DNA from: a virus
Reading direction: 5' to 3' (one strand)
DNA length: 55,483 nucleotides
Virus record (IMG/VR): IMGVR_UViG_3300015192_000002
Span: 1 to 55,483 of that record
This document shows, piece after piece, positions 16,650 to 25,835 of this stretch (position 1 is the stretch's first letter; each line of letters opens with the position of its first letter). Under the pieces are notes generated by a model, which worked only from the letters and a program-made list of their open reading frames with translations, had not been told where the DNA came from and did no database searches. The position numbers and the translations under genes are program-made.

Positions 16650-17318
16650 ATGAACAAGACTCCCATCGCGGCAGGTGCCGCCGCCGCTGCATTGCTTGCC
16701 CTCGGCGCGTACGGCGTCACCAAGTTCACGACCGACCAGGCGAACGTCGTCGCGGCGCCGGTGGCCGTGAACATGACCGGCGTCACGGCCGCGCAAGGGA
16801 CGAGCCGCTCCTTCGCGACGGCGGACCACGTCCACTCGACATCGGGAACGCTGCCGGAGGCGCGTGGCGGCACCAACCAGAGCACCTACGCACAGGGCGA
16901 TCTGCTCTACGCCAGCGCGGCGAATACGCTGGCAAAGCTGGCAAAGGGGACCGGCGGCCAACTCCTGCAGATCAGCTCGACGGTTCCCATCTGGGTCGGT
17001 GATACGGCGTGGACCAACGTCTCCTGCGCCCCGTGCAGCAACTCGTGGACGAATACCGGCGGCGTCTATCAGGTCGCCGGCTACCTCAAGGACGGAGCGG
17101 CCCAGGTCCACCTGCGCGGAGCCATCAAGTCCGGCACTCTCGGGCTGGCTGCGTTCACGCTGCCGACCGGCTATCGGCCGACAAACAGAATGATCTTCGC
17201 GAGCGATTCCAACGGGGCCTATGGACAGCTGCTCGTCAACGCAGACGGGACCGTCGTCCCGAACGCGGGCAGCAACGTCCAGTTCAACCTCGACAACGTG
17301 TCATTCGACGTTCGCTGA
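16650..17318 (+). CDS. tail-fibre-like protein with N-terminal hydrophobic segment
   Basis: 222 aa. Residues 4-22 form a hydrophobic helix (AAGAAAAALLALGAYGVTKF) resembling a signal anchor. Residues 60-110 have the fibre repeat pattern LPEARGGTNQSTYAQGDLLY then ANTLAKLAKGTGGQLLQ. The C-terminal beta region (TLPTGYRPTNRMIF, LLVNADGTVVP) resembles fibre tips. It sits between distal tail and hub genes, an odd place for a fibre. Confidence 0.65.
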   Translation: MNKTPIAAGAAAAALLALGAYGVTKFTTDQANVVAAPVAVNMTGVTAAQGTSRSFATADHVHSTSGTLPEARGGTNQSTYAQGDLLYASAANTLAKLAKGTGGQLLQISSTVPIWVGDTAWTNVSCAPCSNSWTNTGGVYQVAGYLKDGAAQVHLRGAIKSGTLGLAAFTLPTGYRPTNRMIFASDSNGAYGQLLVNADGTVVPNAGSNVQFNLDNVSFDVR

Positions 17319-18218
17319 ATGCGCACCGCTCCCGCCGCCCTCAAGACATGGCTCGCCGCGAACAACGTCGCGTGGCGTGCCGACCTCGTCACGATCGTTT
17401 TGTCCGACGGCGTGACGAAGTACCGCTGGACGACGGCTGACGGGAACATCGCCTATGGCGGGAACCTCTTCTACGCGGCGGGGCCGAATGGGCCGCTCGT
17501 CAAGCGCAGCGCCTATAACTGCGCAGCGCGGCTCGTGATCGATACGCTCGACCTCGAGCTTGTCGGCGGCGGGTACACCATCGCCGGCAGCGCGCTTCCG
17601 CTTCTCGGCGCTCAGGGCTACTTCGACGGGGCGCGCGTCCAGATCGACCACGCGATCGGCTCGGACCCGAATGCGGCCATCGCCGGCACGGGCGGCGGAG
17701 TGATCCCCAGCTTCTTCGAGGGGCGTATCGCGGGGGTCGAGCCAAAGGCGATGTCCTTGCGGATGCGCCTCAAGAGCGAGTTGGTCGCGCTCAACCAACT
17801 TCTCCCGCGCTTCCTCCTGCAACACCAGTGCGGCAACGCCGTGTACGACGCCAACTGCACGATGAGCCGCGCGACCTTCACGCTGACCGGCGCGGCCTCG
17901 GGCGTGCCGACCACAACGACGGTGCCGACCACGACCGCGGCGCTGACGGCCAAGGCGTCGGGCTACTTCAACCTCGGCGTGTTGCGGTTCACGCAGGGGC
18001 CTAACAACGGCCTCGCGCGCGCCGTGCAGAACTGGGACGGCACGACCTTCACGCTGGCGCTGCCGTTCCCATCCGCGCCGCTGGCCGGCAACACCTTCAC
18101 CGTCTATCCCGGCTGCGACAGGTCGAAGGGCCGATGCCTCACGGTGTTCAACAACCTCGCGCACTACCGCGGCTTCCCGCACATGCCGTCCCCGGAAGCG
18201 GGTAGCTGGTATGCCTAG
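17319..18218 (+). CDS. DUF2163/BR0599-type tail hub protein, likely Fe-S binding
   Basis: 299 aa. N-terminus ALKTWLAANNVAWRADLVTIVLSDG matches DUF2163 (gene transfer agent g13). Four conserved Cys, HQCGN and ANCTMS near residue 167-178 and YPGCDRSKGRC near 266-273, match the family's iron-sulfur site, as in lambda gpL-type tips. It ends with NNLAHYRGFPHMPSP, the family's C-terminal signature, and overlaps the next gene by 8 bp. Confidence 0.85.
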   Translation: MRTAPAALKTWLAANNVAWRADLVTIVLSDGVTKYRWTTADGNIAYGGNLFYAAGPNGPLVKRSAYNCAARLVIDTLDLELVGGGYTIAGSALPLLGAQGYFDGARVQIDHAIGSDPNAAIAGTGGGVIPSFFEGRIAGVEPKAMSLRMRLKSELVALNQLLPRFLLQHQCGNAVYDANCTMSRATFTLTGAASGVPTTTTVPTTTAALTAKASGYFNLGVLRFTQGPNNGLARAVQNWDGTTFTLALPFPSAPLAGNTFTVYPGCDRSKGRCLTVFNNLAHYRGFPHMPSPEAGSWYA

Positions 18219-20874
18219 CTACAAGCCGCCCATGCGCGGCAGCAGGCTGTTGGGCGGCGGTGACCGCGGGAATCTCGACGTCGTTCCGTACCAGGGGCCA
18301 CAACTCCCGACCGCCGCAAAGACACCCGTCACCACGTCGAATCAGGCGCACCCGCTCCCGATCCTGTGGGGCACCGGCAAGGTGTCGGCGTACTTGATCG
18401 AGGGTGGACCGCCGCGCAAAAGCTCCATCTCCTACTGGGTGGCGAGCACCTCGTATCCGGGCGGCTCGATCGTTGCTAGCGACGGTGGGGCGTGGCTCGC
18501 GCTCAAGGGAGGCACGTCGGGCGGCTCCGGCAACAATCCGCAAGGTCAGGGCGCGAACCCCTCGTTCTGGAACCCGAGCACCGCCTATGCGGCCGGGAAT
18601 GTTCGGCAGAACGCGCAATCCGCTGGCGTCACGGGGGCGGCTGCATTCGTGTACCAGTGCACCGTGGCGGGGGCGAGCGCGGGCAGCGGTGGACCCGGCG
18701 GGACTGGCTCCAACATCATCGATGGCGGAGCGCACTGGCAGTACCTTGGCGAGACATCGAACGCTCTACCCACAGGCGGAGAGGGAAGCTTCTCGATCAA
18801 CCAGACCCCGGACGGACTGGTCTGGAAGTACCTTCAACAACTCCCGTACGACAGCTGGCACATCGCGCTGTGCTGCGCGGTCTGCGAGGGTGAGGTGCAG
18901 GGCGCGCTGAAGCTCTATTGGGATCAGGAGCGGTATGTCACGCCCAGCACGACCGATCTCGGGAAGCTGCTCAAACTCTACCTCGGACCGGACGCCCTCG
19001 GACAAGCGCCCACCGGCAACTTCGACAGCTCCGGGTATCAGCACACCGTCCTGATCGCCCCGAACACCGCAGCGGGCCGGAACGTGCCGACCGGGACAAA
19101 GAGCGAAGTGCCGGCGCTCGCGCTCGAGCTTCAGGGGGTGATGTTTGGCTCGGCGGTGCCGGATGTGAGCCCGGCCGACATCGTCTACGACGTGCTGACG
19201 CACACGCGGCGCGGGGTGGGCTGGCCGTCGGGGCGCGTTGACGCGGTCACCATCACTGGCGCAGGAGCCTCCAGCTTCCGCACCTACTGCGACGCGGCCG
19301 GCTTCCGCTTCTCCATGCTGGTGGACTCGCAACGCAGCGCGCTCGACATACTGGCCGACATCCTGAACGCCACCAACTCCGATGCGATCTGGAGCGGCGG
19401 CGCACTGAAGATCATCCCGCTTGGCGACCAGAACATCGCGGCCCCGGTCTATGGAGCGGTTGCCTACGTCGCGCCGAACGCCGCGCAGTATAACCTGACG
19501 GCGACGGACTTGTTGGACCCCGTGCAGGTGCGGCGCCGCGAGGACGTGGACTGCTTCAACGACTATCCGGTCCAGTATTTCGATCGGTTCGAGGCGTACC
19601 AGCAGAACACAGTCGAGGACCCGGATCAGACGGACGTGGAGAAGCGCGGCGGGATGTGGCGCGGGCCGACGCTGGCACTGCCCTGCATCTTCCCTGACGG
19701 GAGTTACCCGATCGCGCTCTCGCGCATCCTCGCGCAGCGTTCGCTCGCCATCCGGAACACGTACACCTTCCGGCTTCCGTGGCGGTACCTGCTGCTGGAG
19801 CCGACCGACGTCGTCACGCTGACCGACACCGTGCTGGGCCTCAACCTGACCCCGGTGCGGATCGTCAGCATGACGGAGGGGTCGGACTTCACTTGGACGG
19901 TGGTCGCTGAGGACTACCCATCCGGTGTCGCCGCGTCGAAGGCCTACGCGCCGCAGCCGGGTGACGGCTACCAGCCGAACGCGGCGGGCACCTCTTCGGC
20001 GGGCATTCCGAGCGCCTTCGGGACTGGCGCGCTCACCGGCGGCGGCCTCGACAACATCTGGCCGAACCCGACGAGCGAGGTCAGCCCGTCGAGCAATGTG
20101 TCCGTGGCTGACGACGGGTCGAGCCCGGAGTGGGACTACCGCCTGAACGCCGGGGCCGGAGCCAAGGCCGGCGATTGGGTCAGGTCGCTCGCTTCAGGCG
20201 TCGGCCTCTTCTATGCCTTCCCGGTCGTTCCGGACGACATCATCCAGTTGTCCTGCTGGTCGAAGAACATCAGCGGCGCCAACGGAAACATCGCGCTGGT
20301 CTTCTACAACAGCTCCGGCGGCGTCGTGACTACCGTTCCGGCCCCGACCGCATGGCTGTCGGGTCCGTACACATGGGGAACCGCTGCGGGCGCTGGGGCG
20401 TGGGGCTGGAATATGGCGAACTGGCGCGTGCCGGCCGGTGCGGTGAGGTGCCGCGCCTATCTCAACCACAACGGCACCGTCGCGAGCGTCGGCGCCAACT
20501 ACTACGACTCCATCTTGCTGAAGAAGCTGCCGCCCGCAGGACCGGCCGGAGGTAGCTATGCGGAGTCCGACGGGCTGGTCACGCTGGATTGCACACTCGC
20601 GGATCACTTCTTTTCGCAGGCCGTTGCCGCGGGAGCCACGACGATCGCGGCACCGTCCAACGGCTACATCGGCCAGCGGATCGCGGTGAAGTTCAAGAAC
20701 GCGCGCGGAGGCGGCCTCGGCTGCAACTGGACATTCAACGCCGCCTACAAGATCGCGGGCGGCAACGTCTTCGTCGGCATCCCCGCCAACGCCTTCAGCC
20801 GGACGATCGACTTCGTCTACGACGGCACGAACTGGGTCGAAGTGTCGCGCACCCCGGCCGACGTTCCGAACTGA
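18211..20874 (+). CDS. tail tip attachment protein (J/GTA host-specificity-like)
   Basis: 887 aa. N-terminal PLPILWGTGKVSAYLI, IALCCAVCEGEVQGALKLYWD and ALALELQGVMFGSAVPDVSPADIVYDVLTHTRRGVGWP match the central hub domain of phage tail-tip proteins. An insert at 75-190 (GGTSGGSGNNPQGQGAN) is Gly/Ser-rich. The C-terminal 250 residues form a carbohydrate-binding-like beta region (ENIWPNPTSEVSPSS type, NYYDSILLKKLP). Likely recognises the host surface. Confidence 0.8.
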   Translation: MPSYKPPMRGSRLLGGGDRGNLDVVPYQGPQLPTAAKTPVTTSNQAHPLPILWGTGKVSAYLIEGGPPRKSSISYWVASTSYPGGSIVASDGGAWLALKGGTSGGSGNNPQGQGANPSFWNPSTAYAAGNVRQNAQSAGVTGAAAFVYQCTVAGASAGSGGPGGTGSNIIDGGAHWQYLGETSNALPTGGEGSFSINQTPDGLVWKYLQQLPYDSWHIALCCAVCEGEVQGALKLYWDQERYVTPSTTDLGKLLKLYLGPDALGQAPTGNFDSSGYQHTVLIAPNTAAGRNVPTGTKSEVPALALELQGVMFGSAVPDVSPADIVYDVLTHTRRGVGWPSGRVDAVTITGAGASSFRTYCDAAGFRFSMLVDSQRSALDILADILNATNSDAIWSGGALKIIPLGDQNIAAPVYGAVAYVAPNAAQYNLTATDLLDPVQVRRREDVDCFNDYPVQYFDRFEAYQQNTVEDPDQTDVEKRGGMWRGPTLALPCIFPDGSYPIALSRILAQRSLAIRNTYTFRLPWRYLLLEPTDVVTLTDTVLGLNLTPVRIVSMTEGSDFTWTVVAEDYPSGVAASKAYAPQPGDGYQPNAAGTSSAGIPSAFGTGALTGGGLDNIWPNPTSEVSPSSNVSVADDGSSPEWDYRLNAGAGAKAGDWVRSLASGVGLFYAFPVVPDDIIQLSCWSKNISGANGNIALVFYNSSGGVVTTVPAPTAWLSGPYTWGTAAGAGAWGWNMANWRVPAGAVRCRAYLNHNGTVASVGANYYDSILLKKLPPAGPAGGSYAESDGLVTLDCTLADHFFSQAVAAGATTIAAPSNGYIGQRIAVKFKNARGGGLGCNWTFNAAYKIAGGNVFVGIPANAFSRTIDFVYDGTNWVEVSRTPADVPN

Positions 20875-20877
20875 CCC

Positions 20878-21240
20878 GTGCTGCTCGCGCTGCTGCTTGC
20901 CGTGGGTATCCCGCCCGCGCTGGACGGTGCCTTGCTCGGAACGGGGCTGGTGCTGATTGCCGCGGACAGCTGGCAGTCGGCGCGCAACATCAGCCGGGGA
21001 ACGCTGGTGCGAGGGCGTCTGCACCACGAATGGGATGAGGCGAACCCGCTCGTAGCCGGCGCGTTTGGGCCGAACCCCTCGGCGCTGACGTTCGCCGCGA
21101 TCGGGGTCGCCGGAGGCGCTGGGCTGACGGCGGCGTGGCTGCTCCTGCCGCGGCGGTGGCGGTGGGTTGCGCCTGCGGTGGTCTGCGCGGTCGAGGGCTT
21201 CACGGTCGGACGGAATGCGGCGATCGGCATGAGGTTCTAG
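20878..21240 (+). CDS. multi-pass membrane protein
   Basis: 120 aa from a GTG start. Three hydrophobic segments (LLALLLAVGIPPALDGALLGTGLVLIA, LTFAAIGVAGGAGLTAAWLLL, VAPAVVCAVEGF). Located directly upstream of the lysis-like enzyme, it could be a holin-type protein, but no holin family is recognised. Confidence 0.6.
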   Translation: MLLALLLAVGIPPALDGALLGTGLVLIAADSWQSARNISRGTLVRGRLHHEWDEANPLVAGAFGPNPSALTFAAIGVAGGAGLTAAWLLLPRRWRWVAPAVVCAVEGFTVGRNAAIGMRF

Positions 21241-21254
21241 GCAGGAGGTCCGCC

Positions 21255-21626
21255 ATCTACCTCTACAAGCAAAAGACCGGCGAACTGTTCCGGTGCGACT
21301 CCCTCGTCGCGACCGGCTACTCCGGATTCGGCCCCGGCAAGAACGACCCCCGCGCGCAGCATCTCCCGAACGTTGGGCCGATCCCTCAAGGTGCCTATCT
21401 CATCGGAGAGCCGTCAGAGTCTCTCGACCACGGACCCGTTGCGCTGCACCTCCTGCCGCTGACCGGAACGCAGCTGTTCGGGAGGTCGGGCTTCCTCGTC
21501 CACGGCGACTCGATCGCCAACCCCGGCAGCGCATCGCACGGCTGCGTGATCATGCCCCGCGCTGTCCGCGAGGCAATGCGCGACGGCCCGGACAAGCTCC
21601 TGATCGTGATCAGCGGCAACGTCTGA
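21255..21626 (+). CDS. DUF2778/L,D-transpeptidase-fold cell-wall enzyme
   Basis: 123 aa. GPIPQGAYLIG (41-51), GRSGFLVHGDS (76-85) and GSASHGCVIM (91-100) give the His83/Cys97 pair of L,D-transpeptidase-like enzymes (DUF2778/Tlde1 type) that act on peptidoglycan peptides. It probably serves in lysis or as a wall-modifying tail-region enzyme. The frame has no ATG, GTG or TTG near its start: AGGAGG at 21243-21248 is followed six bases later by ATC at 21255, and translation from there gives a typical N-terminus (IYLYKQKTGELFRCDS). ATC may be a genuine rare start or a base error for ATG. Confidence 0.75.
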   Translation: MYLYKQKTGELFRCDSLVATGYSGFGPGKNDPRAQHLPNVGPIPQGAYLIGEPSESLDHGPVALHLLPLTGTQLFGRSGFLVHGDSIANPGSASHGCVIMPRAVREAMRDGPDKLLIVISGNV

Positions 21627-21651
21627 CCCCTCACCGGAACGGAGCCACCCC

Positions 21652-21927
21652 ATGACCTTCGCCGAACTGCGCGGATCTTTCTTCGACTGGTGCCTCGCGC
21701 ACCCGCTGGAGTCGATCGGCCTCGCCATCTTCATCCTGTCGAATCTCGCGACTGCGTTGACCAAGTACCCGCGCGCGAGCGGTTTCCTGACCGGCGTCCG
21801 CGCGCTGCTGGACCTCATCTCCTGCCTGCCGCACAAGGACTCGCCGGCGTACTTCACGCTGCCCCTCGTCCAGCGGAGTCCGCCGCCGCCTCCGGAGCTC
21901 GAGGCGGTGCAGGGCGGCAAGCCGTGA
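21652..21927 (+). CDS. holin-like membrane protein
   Basis: 91 aa. Hydrophobic segment WCLAHPLESIGLAIFILSNLATAL plus a second one (GVRALLDLISCL), with a Pro-rich charged tail. Between the wall enzyme and lipoprotein/spanin-like genes, a holin role is plausible. Confidence 0.55.
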   Translation: MTFAELRGSFFDWCLAHPLESIGLAIFILSNLATALTKYPRASGFLTGVRALLDLISCLPHKDSPAYFTLPLVQRSPPPPPELEAVQGGKP

Positions 21928-22124
21928 AGCTCGCGGCGCTGGCGCTCCTTCTGGCCCTCTGTGCCTGCGCTCGCGCCATCCCTCGCCCCGTGCTGCAGGA
22001 CCCGGTGCGCTTCCTTTGGGAAGCCTGCCTGGAGTTCTGCGGGCCGGAAGAAGAAGCGCGCTCGGTTGACGTGCGTGACTACGACGCCACCTGTCACTGT
22101 CGGAAGAGGCCGGATCCCACATGA
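21924..22124 (+). CDS. small lipoprotein (outer-membrane spanin candidate)
   Basis: 66 aa, GTG start in a GTGA overlap. Signal peptide KLAALALLLALCACARA has lipobox-like LLALC or ALCAC, then a Cys-rich acidic remainder. It is followed by a gene for an anchored periplasmic protein; the pair resembles o-spanin/i-spanin, though order differs from lambda. Confidence 0.5.
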   Translation: MKLAALALLLALCACARAIPRPVLQDPVRFLWEACLEFCGPEEEARSVDVRDYDATCHCRKRPDPT

Positions 22125-22678
22125 CCGCCGCCTACGCCCTTCTTCGCGCGCACTGGCCGCTCGCGCTCGCGCTGCTGCTGGGCGTCGCCATCGGCTGGGC
22201 GCTGTGCCACTCCCGTCAGCCTGCGGTGCACGAGAAGGCGGACACGCATGCCAGCGAGTCTGAGCAGGGGCAGAAGGACACGCGAGAGGACGTGGGGGGT
22301 TGGACGAGGACGACGTACGACTTTGCGCCGGCCACGGGTGAGCCTGGGACCAGCCCCTGTCGGTTTACGAGCGGCGTGGCCCCGGCCGCTGCGCACACGG
22401 GGCAACCCCTCACCTCCGTCATCGTCGAGCGCCACGACCCAACCGTCATCACCTCGCACTCGACAGAGCAAGTGCAGGCTCAGCAGGACCAGCACCTCGA
22501 CCTGACCGTCGCCCCGGAAGCGCAACCCGGCTGGGCGCTGCAGGTTGGCATCGAGGGCATGCAGGCGCGCGCCGTGCGCCTCGCCGCGCGTCGCCGCATC
22601 GTCGGACCGATCTGGTTGGAGCTGTCGGCGGTGCCCGTGCAGCGGTCGCTGGGCGCAGCGGTGGCGGTCGAATGGTGA
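22121..22678 (+). CDS. membrane-anchored periplasmic protein (i-spanin candidate)
   Basis: 185 aa. One N-terminal transmembrane segment (WPLALALLLGVAIGWALC, residues 12-29) and a soluble domain ending in beta strands (IVGPIWLELSAVPVQRSLGAAVAVEW). The topology fits an inner-membrane spanin, but it lacks a long coiled coil. Confidence 0.5.
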   Translation: MTAAYALLRAHWPLALALLLGVAIGWALCHSRQPAVHEKADTHASESEQGQKDTREDVGGWTRTTYDFAPATGEPGTSPCRFTSGVAPAAAHTGQPLTSVIVERHDPTVITSHSTEQVQAQQDQHLDLTVAPEAQPGWALQVGIEGMQARAVRLAARRRIVGPIWLELSAVPVQRSLGAAVAVEW

Positions 22679-22692
22679 GTCCCGGAGGTTCC

Positions 22693-25026
22693 ATGCAACT
22701 GCGCATCCTCGCGGCGGTCCTGCTCGCCTCGGCTGCAGCATTCGGTCAGCAGACGGTGACCAGGCCGGGCACCTCTGCGCCCAACGCGCAGGGCGTGCAG
22801 GGCGTCACGGGCGGCGTGGCGCTGCACACCGTCTGCGATTCCGGATGCGGTGGTGCGGCGTCTTTCTCCGACAACGGCGTGTTCACTGCAGGCACCACCG
22901 CCGTCACCGTCGCGGGTGGCGTGTTCAACGACTCGATCACTGCGCTGACCAGCGGGAGCGCCGGTGCGCCGCGCATGACCAGCAAGCGGGCGCTGCACTT
23001 CAACTTGCGCGACAACGCCGGCAACGAGATCCCGTTTCCCGCCGCGCTCGACGCGGACCTCGGCTTCAAGGTCCACCTGCAGAACACGTCACTGGCCGTG
23101 ACCGGCACCTTCTGGGCCACCACCGCGGCTGCGCCGACGGCCGCACGCCTCTCGGACGGGACGAGCTTCTACGACGCAGCCAAGACCGGGCAGCTTCCGA
23201 GCGCCCTCGACGGCTCCGGCTTCCTCAAGGTCCACGAGCAAGGGACGGCCAGCGTCACCGGGACCGTCACGACCACGCCACCGGCGGACGCCACCACCAA
23301 CGTCACGAAGTTCGGCGGCAGCGCCGTGGCGACGGGCACGGGCACGGGCGGTGCTGGCGTCCCGCGCGTCACCGTTTCGAGCGACTCCACCGTCGGGCTG
23401 GTCGCGGGCACCGCCGTCATCGGGCACGTCATCACGGACAGCACCTCGACCACTGCCGTCACCCAGGCCAGCGCCGCCAACCTCAACGCGACGGTGACGC
23501 AGGGGACCTCGCCGTGGGTCGGCAACACGACGCAGATCGGGAGCACGGCGGTCAACGCCTTCCCGGCGGGGTTCGCCCGCGTCACCGACGAGCCGCACCA
23601 GGTCTTCTACGATCCCTTCGACGCGGCGCTCGACACGACCAATCGCTGGGCGGCAACGACCACGGCGGGCACGGGCACTCCGGTCGCGGCATCAATCTCG
23701 GCAGGCGTGCTCACGATGTCGTCCGGCACCGGCACCGGCTACACCTACCTCCAGTCGCAACCCTCGTTCACGCCCACCGTCCCCGCGTGGCTGGGCGTCA
23801 GCTTTCTGATCAAGCTGGAGACGCCGCTCCTCGCCACCGCCCACCGTTTCTGGGGTGCCGGGACCTCGCCCGCGACGCCCACGGCGGCGCTGCCGATCAC
23901 CGACGGCTACGGGTTCGAGGTGGATACCCTCGGCAAGCTCAACGCCGTGATCTACGCGAGCGGTACAAAGACCATCGTCGCGGACATCAGCGCCAAGGTC
24001 ACGGACGCGAACTACCACCGCTTCATCGTCTACTACCGCACCGACAAAATCTTCTTCTACATCGACGGGCTCGACTCGGCCTCGCTGGCGGCGACCTACT
24101 CCGCGACCACGGCAGCTGGGCCGAACGTGCAGACGCTGCCGGTGAAGATGGCGGCAGAGGGAAACTCCGGAACGACCGCGACCATCACCTGCGCGGGCCT
24201 CGCGGTCTGGGACACCGGCAAGAACAGCGTGACGCTGTCCGACGGATCGTTCGGCTGGCGAAAGGCGACCATCAAGCCGGGCAGCACCGCGGCCGTGGCG
24301 ACCGACTCGCCCGTGGTCGTGGCGCTGCACCCCTCATCGCCGCTGCCGGCCGGCAACTCAGTGATCGGCCACGTCGTCGCGGACACCGGGAGCACGACGG
24401 CGGTCACTGGAAACGTCACCGCTGTCCAGCCGGCGGGGACAAACCTCCACGCCGTGATCGACACCGGCAGCACGACGGCCGTGACGCAAGCGACCGGAAC
24501 CAACCTGCACAGCGTCACCGACAGCGGCTCCGTCACCAGCGCCACCATCACCACCGACTCCGTGGGGCTCGCCAAGGACGGCACGCTCTCGACGATGAGC
24601 GCGAAACTGCCGGCGGTCCTGGACGCCTCTGGCTACCTGCAGACGCACGAGCAGGGCACCGCAAAGGTCGCGCTCGCGGGCGTCCAGCCGGTGCGCCAAA
24701 CGGACGCGCAGGGTCGCCAGACGCCGATCGGAGACTCGGCCTTCCGCTCGATCCACGTCACCACCGACAACGCGGTGATGCCGGTTGTCCTCGGCACCGA
24801 CTCCATCGGCCTCGCGAAGGACGCGACGCTCGCATCGACCGTCGCCCGGCAAGGTGCCGCAGCTCCGCAGAGCGCGCAGCAGGTGGCCGGCATGTCTCCC
24901 ACCGGCAGCGCACAGCCCATCGCCGTCAGCCCGACCGGCGCGCTCTACGTCGTCATCGCCCCGCAGGGCATGAATCCGCTCCTTCCGCGCTGCAACCCCG
25001 TCCTCCGCGCCAACTGCAACCCCTAA
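22693..25026 (+). CDS. large Sec-exported beta-repeat protein with LamG-like domain
   Basis: 777 aa. A clear signal peptide (LRILAAVLLASAAAFGQQ, residues 3-20) starts at ATG 22693 behind GGAGG; the longer frame from 22672 lacks such a ribosome site. Residues 300-480 resemble a concanavalin/LamG fold (DPFDAALDTTNRWAATT, HRFIVYYRTDKIFFYIDGLD). The flanks repeat GSTTAVT and LDASGFLKVHEQGTA/LDASGYLQTHEQGTA units. It resembles virion adhesins in sequence style but is predicted to leave the cytoplasm. Confidence 0.75.
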   Translation: MQLRILAAVLLASAAAFGQQTVTRPGTSAPNAQGVQGVTGGVALHTVCDSGCGGAASFSDNGVFTAGTTAVTVAGGVFNDSITALTSGSAGAPRMTSKRALHFNLRDNAGNEIPFPAALDADLGFKVHLQNTSLAVTGTFWATTAAAPTAARLSDGTSFYDAAKTGQLPSALDGSGFLKVHEQGTASVTGTVTTTPPADATTNVTKFGGSAVATGTGTGGAGVPRVTVSSDSTVGLVAGTAVIGHVITDSTSTTAVTQASAANLNATVTQGTSPWVGNTTQIGSTAVNAFPAGFARVTDEPHQVFYDPFDAALDTTNRWAATTTAGTGTPVAASISAGVLTMSSGTGTGYTYLQSQPSFTPTVPAWLGVSFLIKLETPLLATAHRFWGAGTSPATPTAALPITDGYGFEVDTLGKLNAVIYASGTKTIVADISAKVTDANYHRFIVYYRTDKIFFYIDGLDSASLAATYSATTAAGPNVQTLPVKMAAEGNSGTTATITCAGLAVWDTGKNSVTLSDGSFGWRKATIKPGSTAAVATDSPVVVALHPSSPLPAGNSVIGHVVADTGSTTAVTGNVTAVQPAGTNLHAVIDTGSTTAVTQATGTNLHSVTDSGSVTSATITTDSVGLAKDGTLSTMSAKLPAVLDASGYLQTHEQGTAKVALAGVQPVRQTDAQGRQTPIGDSAFRSIHVTTDNAVMPVVLGTDSIGLAKDATLASTVARQGAAAPQSAQQVAGMSPTGSAQPIAVSPTGALYVVIAPQGMNPLLPRCNPVLRANCNP

Positions 25027-25041
25027 CCCAAGGACACGCCC

Positions 25042-25521
25042 ATGAAGACCCTCGCTCGCCTCGTCACCTCCACCATCATCGGCCTCGCCATGGCGATGCT
25101 CGCCATCCCCTCGCTGCCGGCGCTGGCCGACACGCCCGGCACAGCGACCACGCAGACTGCCACCCGCTACGACGCCTGCACGCCCATCAACAAGGTGGGC
25201 GCGGCCAACGCGCAGATCACCCTCACGATCCCCGCAGTCGCCGGCCAGTACATCTACGTCGCCGGCATCGACCTGACCGCCGCGCAGAACGCGACGGCGA
25301 CGGTCGCCACGCTGTCGCAGTTCACCTCCACCAACCTCGGCGGCTGGATCTATCAGTTCAGCCTCGCGGCCACGGCGAACGCGCAGGTCAGCGAGCACTT
25401 CTACTTCACGACCCCGCTCAAGGCTCCCATCGCCGGCACCGCCGTCACCATCGTCAGCCCGGCGGCGGCGACCAACACCGCGTTCAACATCAACGCCTGC
25501 TACTACACCTCGAACCTCTAG
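25042..25521 (+). CDS. secreted beta-rich protein
   Basis: 159 aa. Strong Sec signal peptide (LARLVTSTIIGLAMAMLAIPSLPALA). The mature part is a Thr/Ala-rich beta domain with two Cys (YDACTPINK and NACYYTSNL) that may bond in the periplasm. It follows the 777-aa exported gene by 15 bases. No family recognised. Confidence 0.65.
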   Translation: MKTLARLVTSTIIGLAMAMLAIPSLPALADTPGTATTQTATRYDACTPINKVGAANAQITLTIPAVAGQYIYVAGIDLTAAQNATATVATLSQFTSTNLGGWIYQFSLAATANAQVSEHFYFTTPLKAPIAGTAVTIVSPAAATNTAFNINACYYTSNL

Positions 25522-25523
25522 GC

Positions 25524-25835
25524 GTGCTGATCTCCATCTTCATGGGCAGCCTGGCGGTGCTCTCACTGGCCGCCATGTGCCTGCCGCGGCTGCGTCGTCG
25601 CCGCCTCGCCGCGAGCTACGCCGAGCTGCTCGAGGAGTGCCTCGACCGCCAGCCGCACCACGAGCGAGATCACAGCGAGAAGCACGAGACGGCCACGCCG
25701 TTTACGCGGTCGCTGCGGGCGGCGGCCATCGCCAACCGCTTCAGCCGGAAGATCCACGAGGCCGGGCTGCCGATGCTCTCCCCTGAAGAGCGCATCAAGC
25801 GCGCAAAGGAGGCCATGTGCCGCTCTCGTACATGA
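25524..25835 (+). CDS. membrane protein with basic cytoplasmic tail
   Basis: 103 aa from GTG 25524. Residues 2-21 form a transmembrane helix, followed by RLRRRRLAASYAELLEECL and an Arg/His-rich tail. Overlaps the next gene by 19 bp. Function unknown. Confidence 0.55.
   Translation: MLISIFMGSLAVLSLAAMCLPRLRRRRLAASYAELLEECLDRQPHHERDHSEKHETATPFTRSLRAAAIANRFSRKIHEAGLPMLSPEERIKRAKEAMCRSRT

Noticed and set aside
22545-25500. Very long alternative plus frame (over 900 codons) across the exported protein gene
   Set aside because: Arg/His-rich shadow composition; the true frame has a signal peptide and LamG-like domain. Only its last 103 codons, after GTG 25524, look real.
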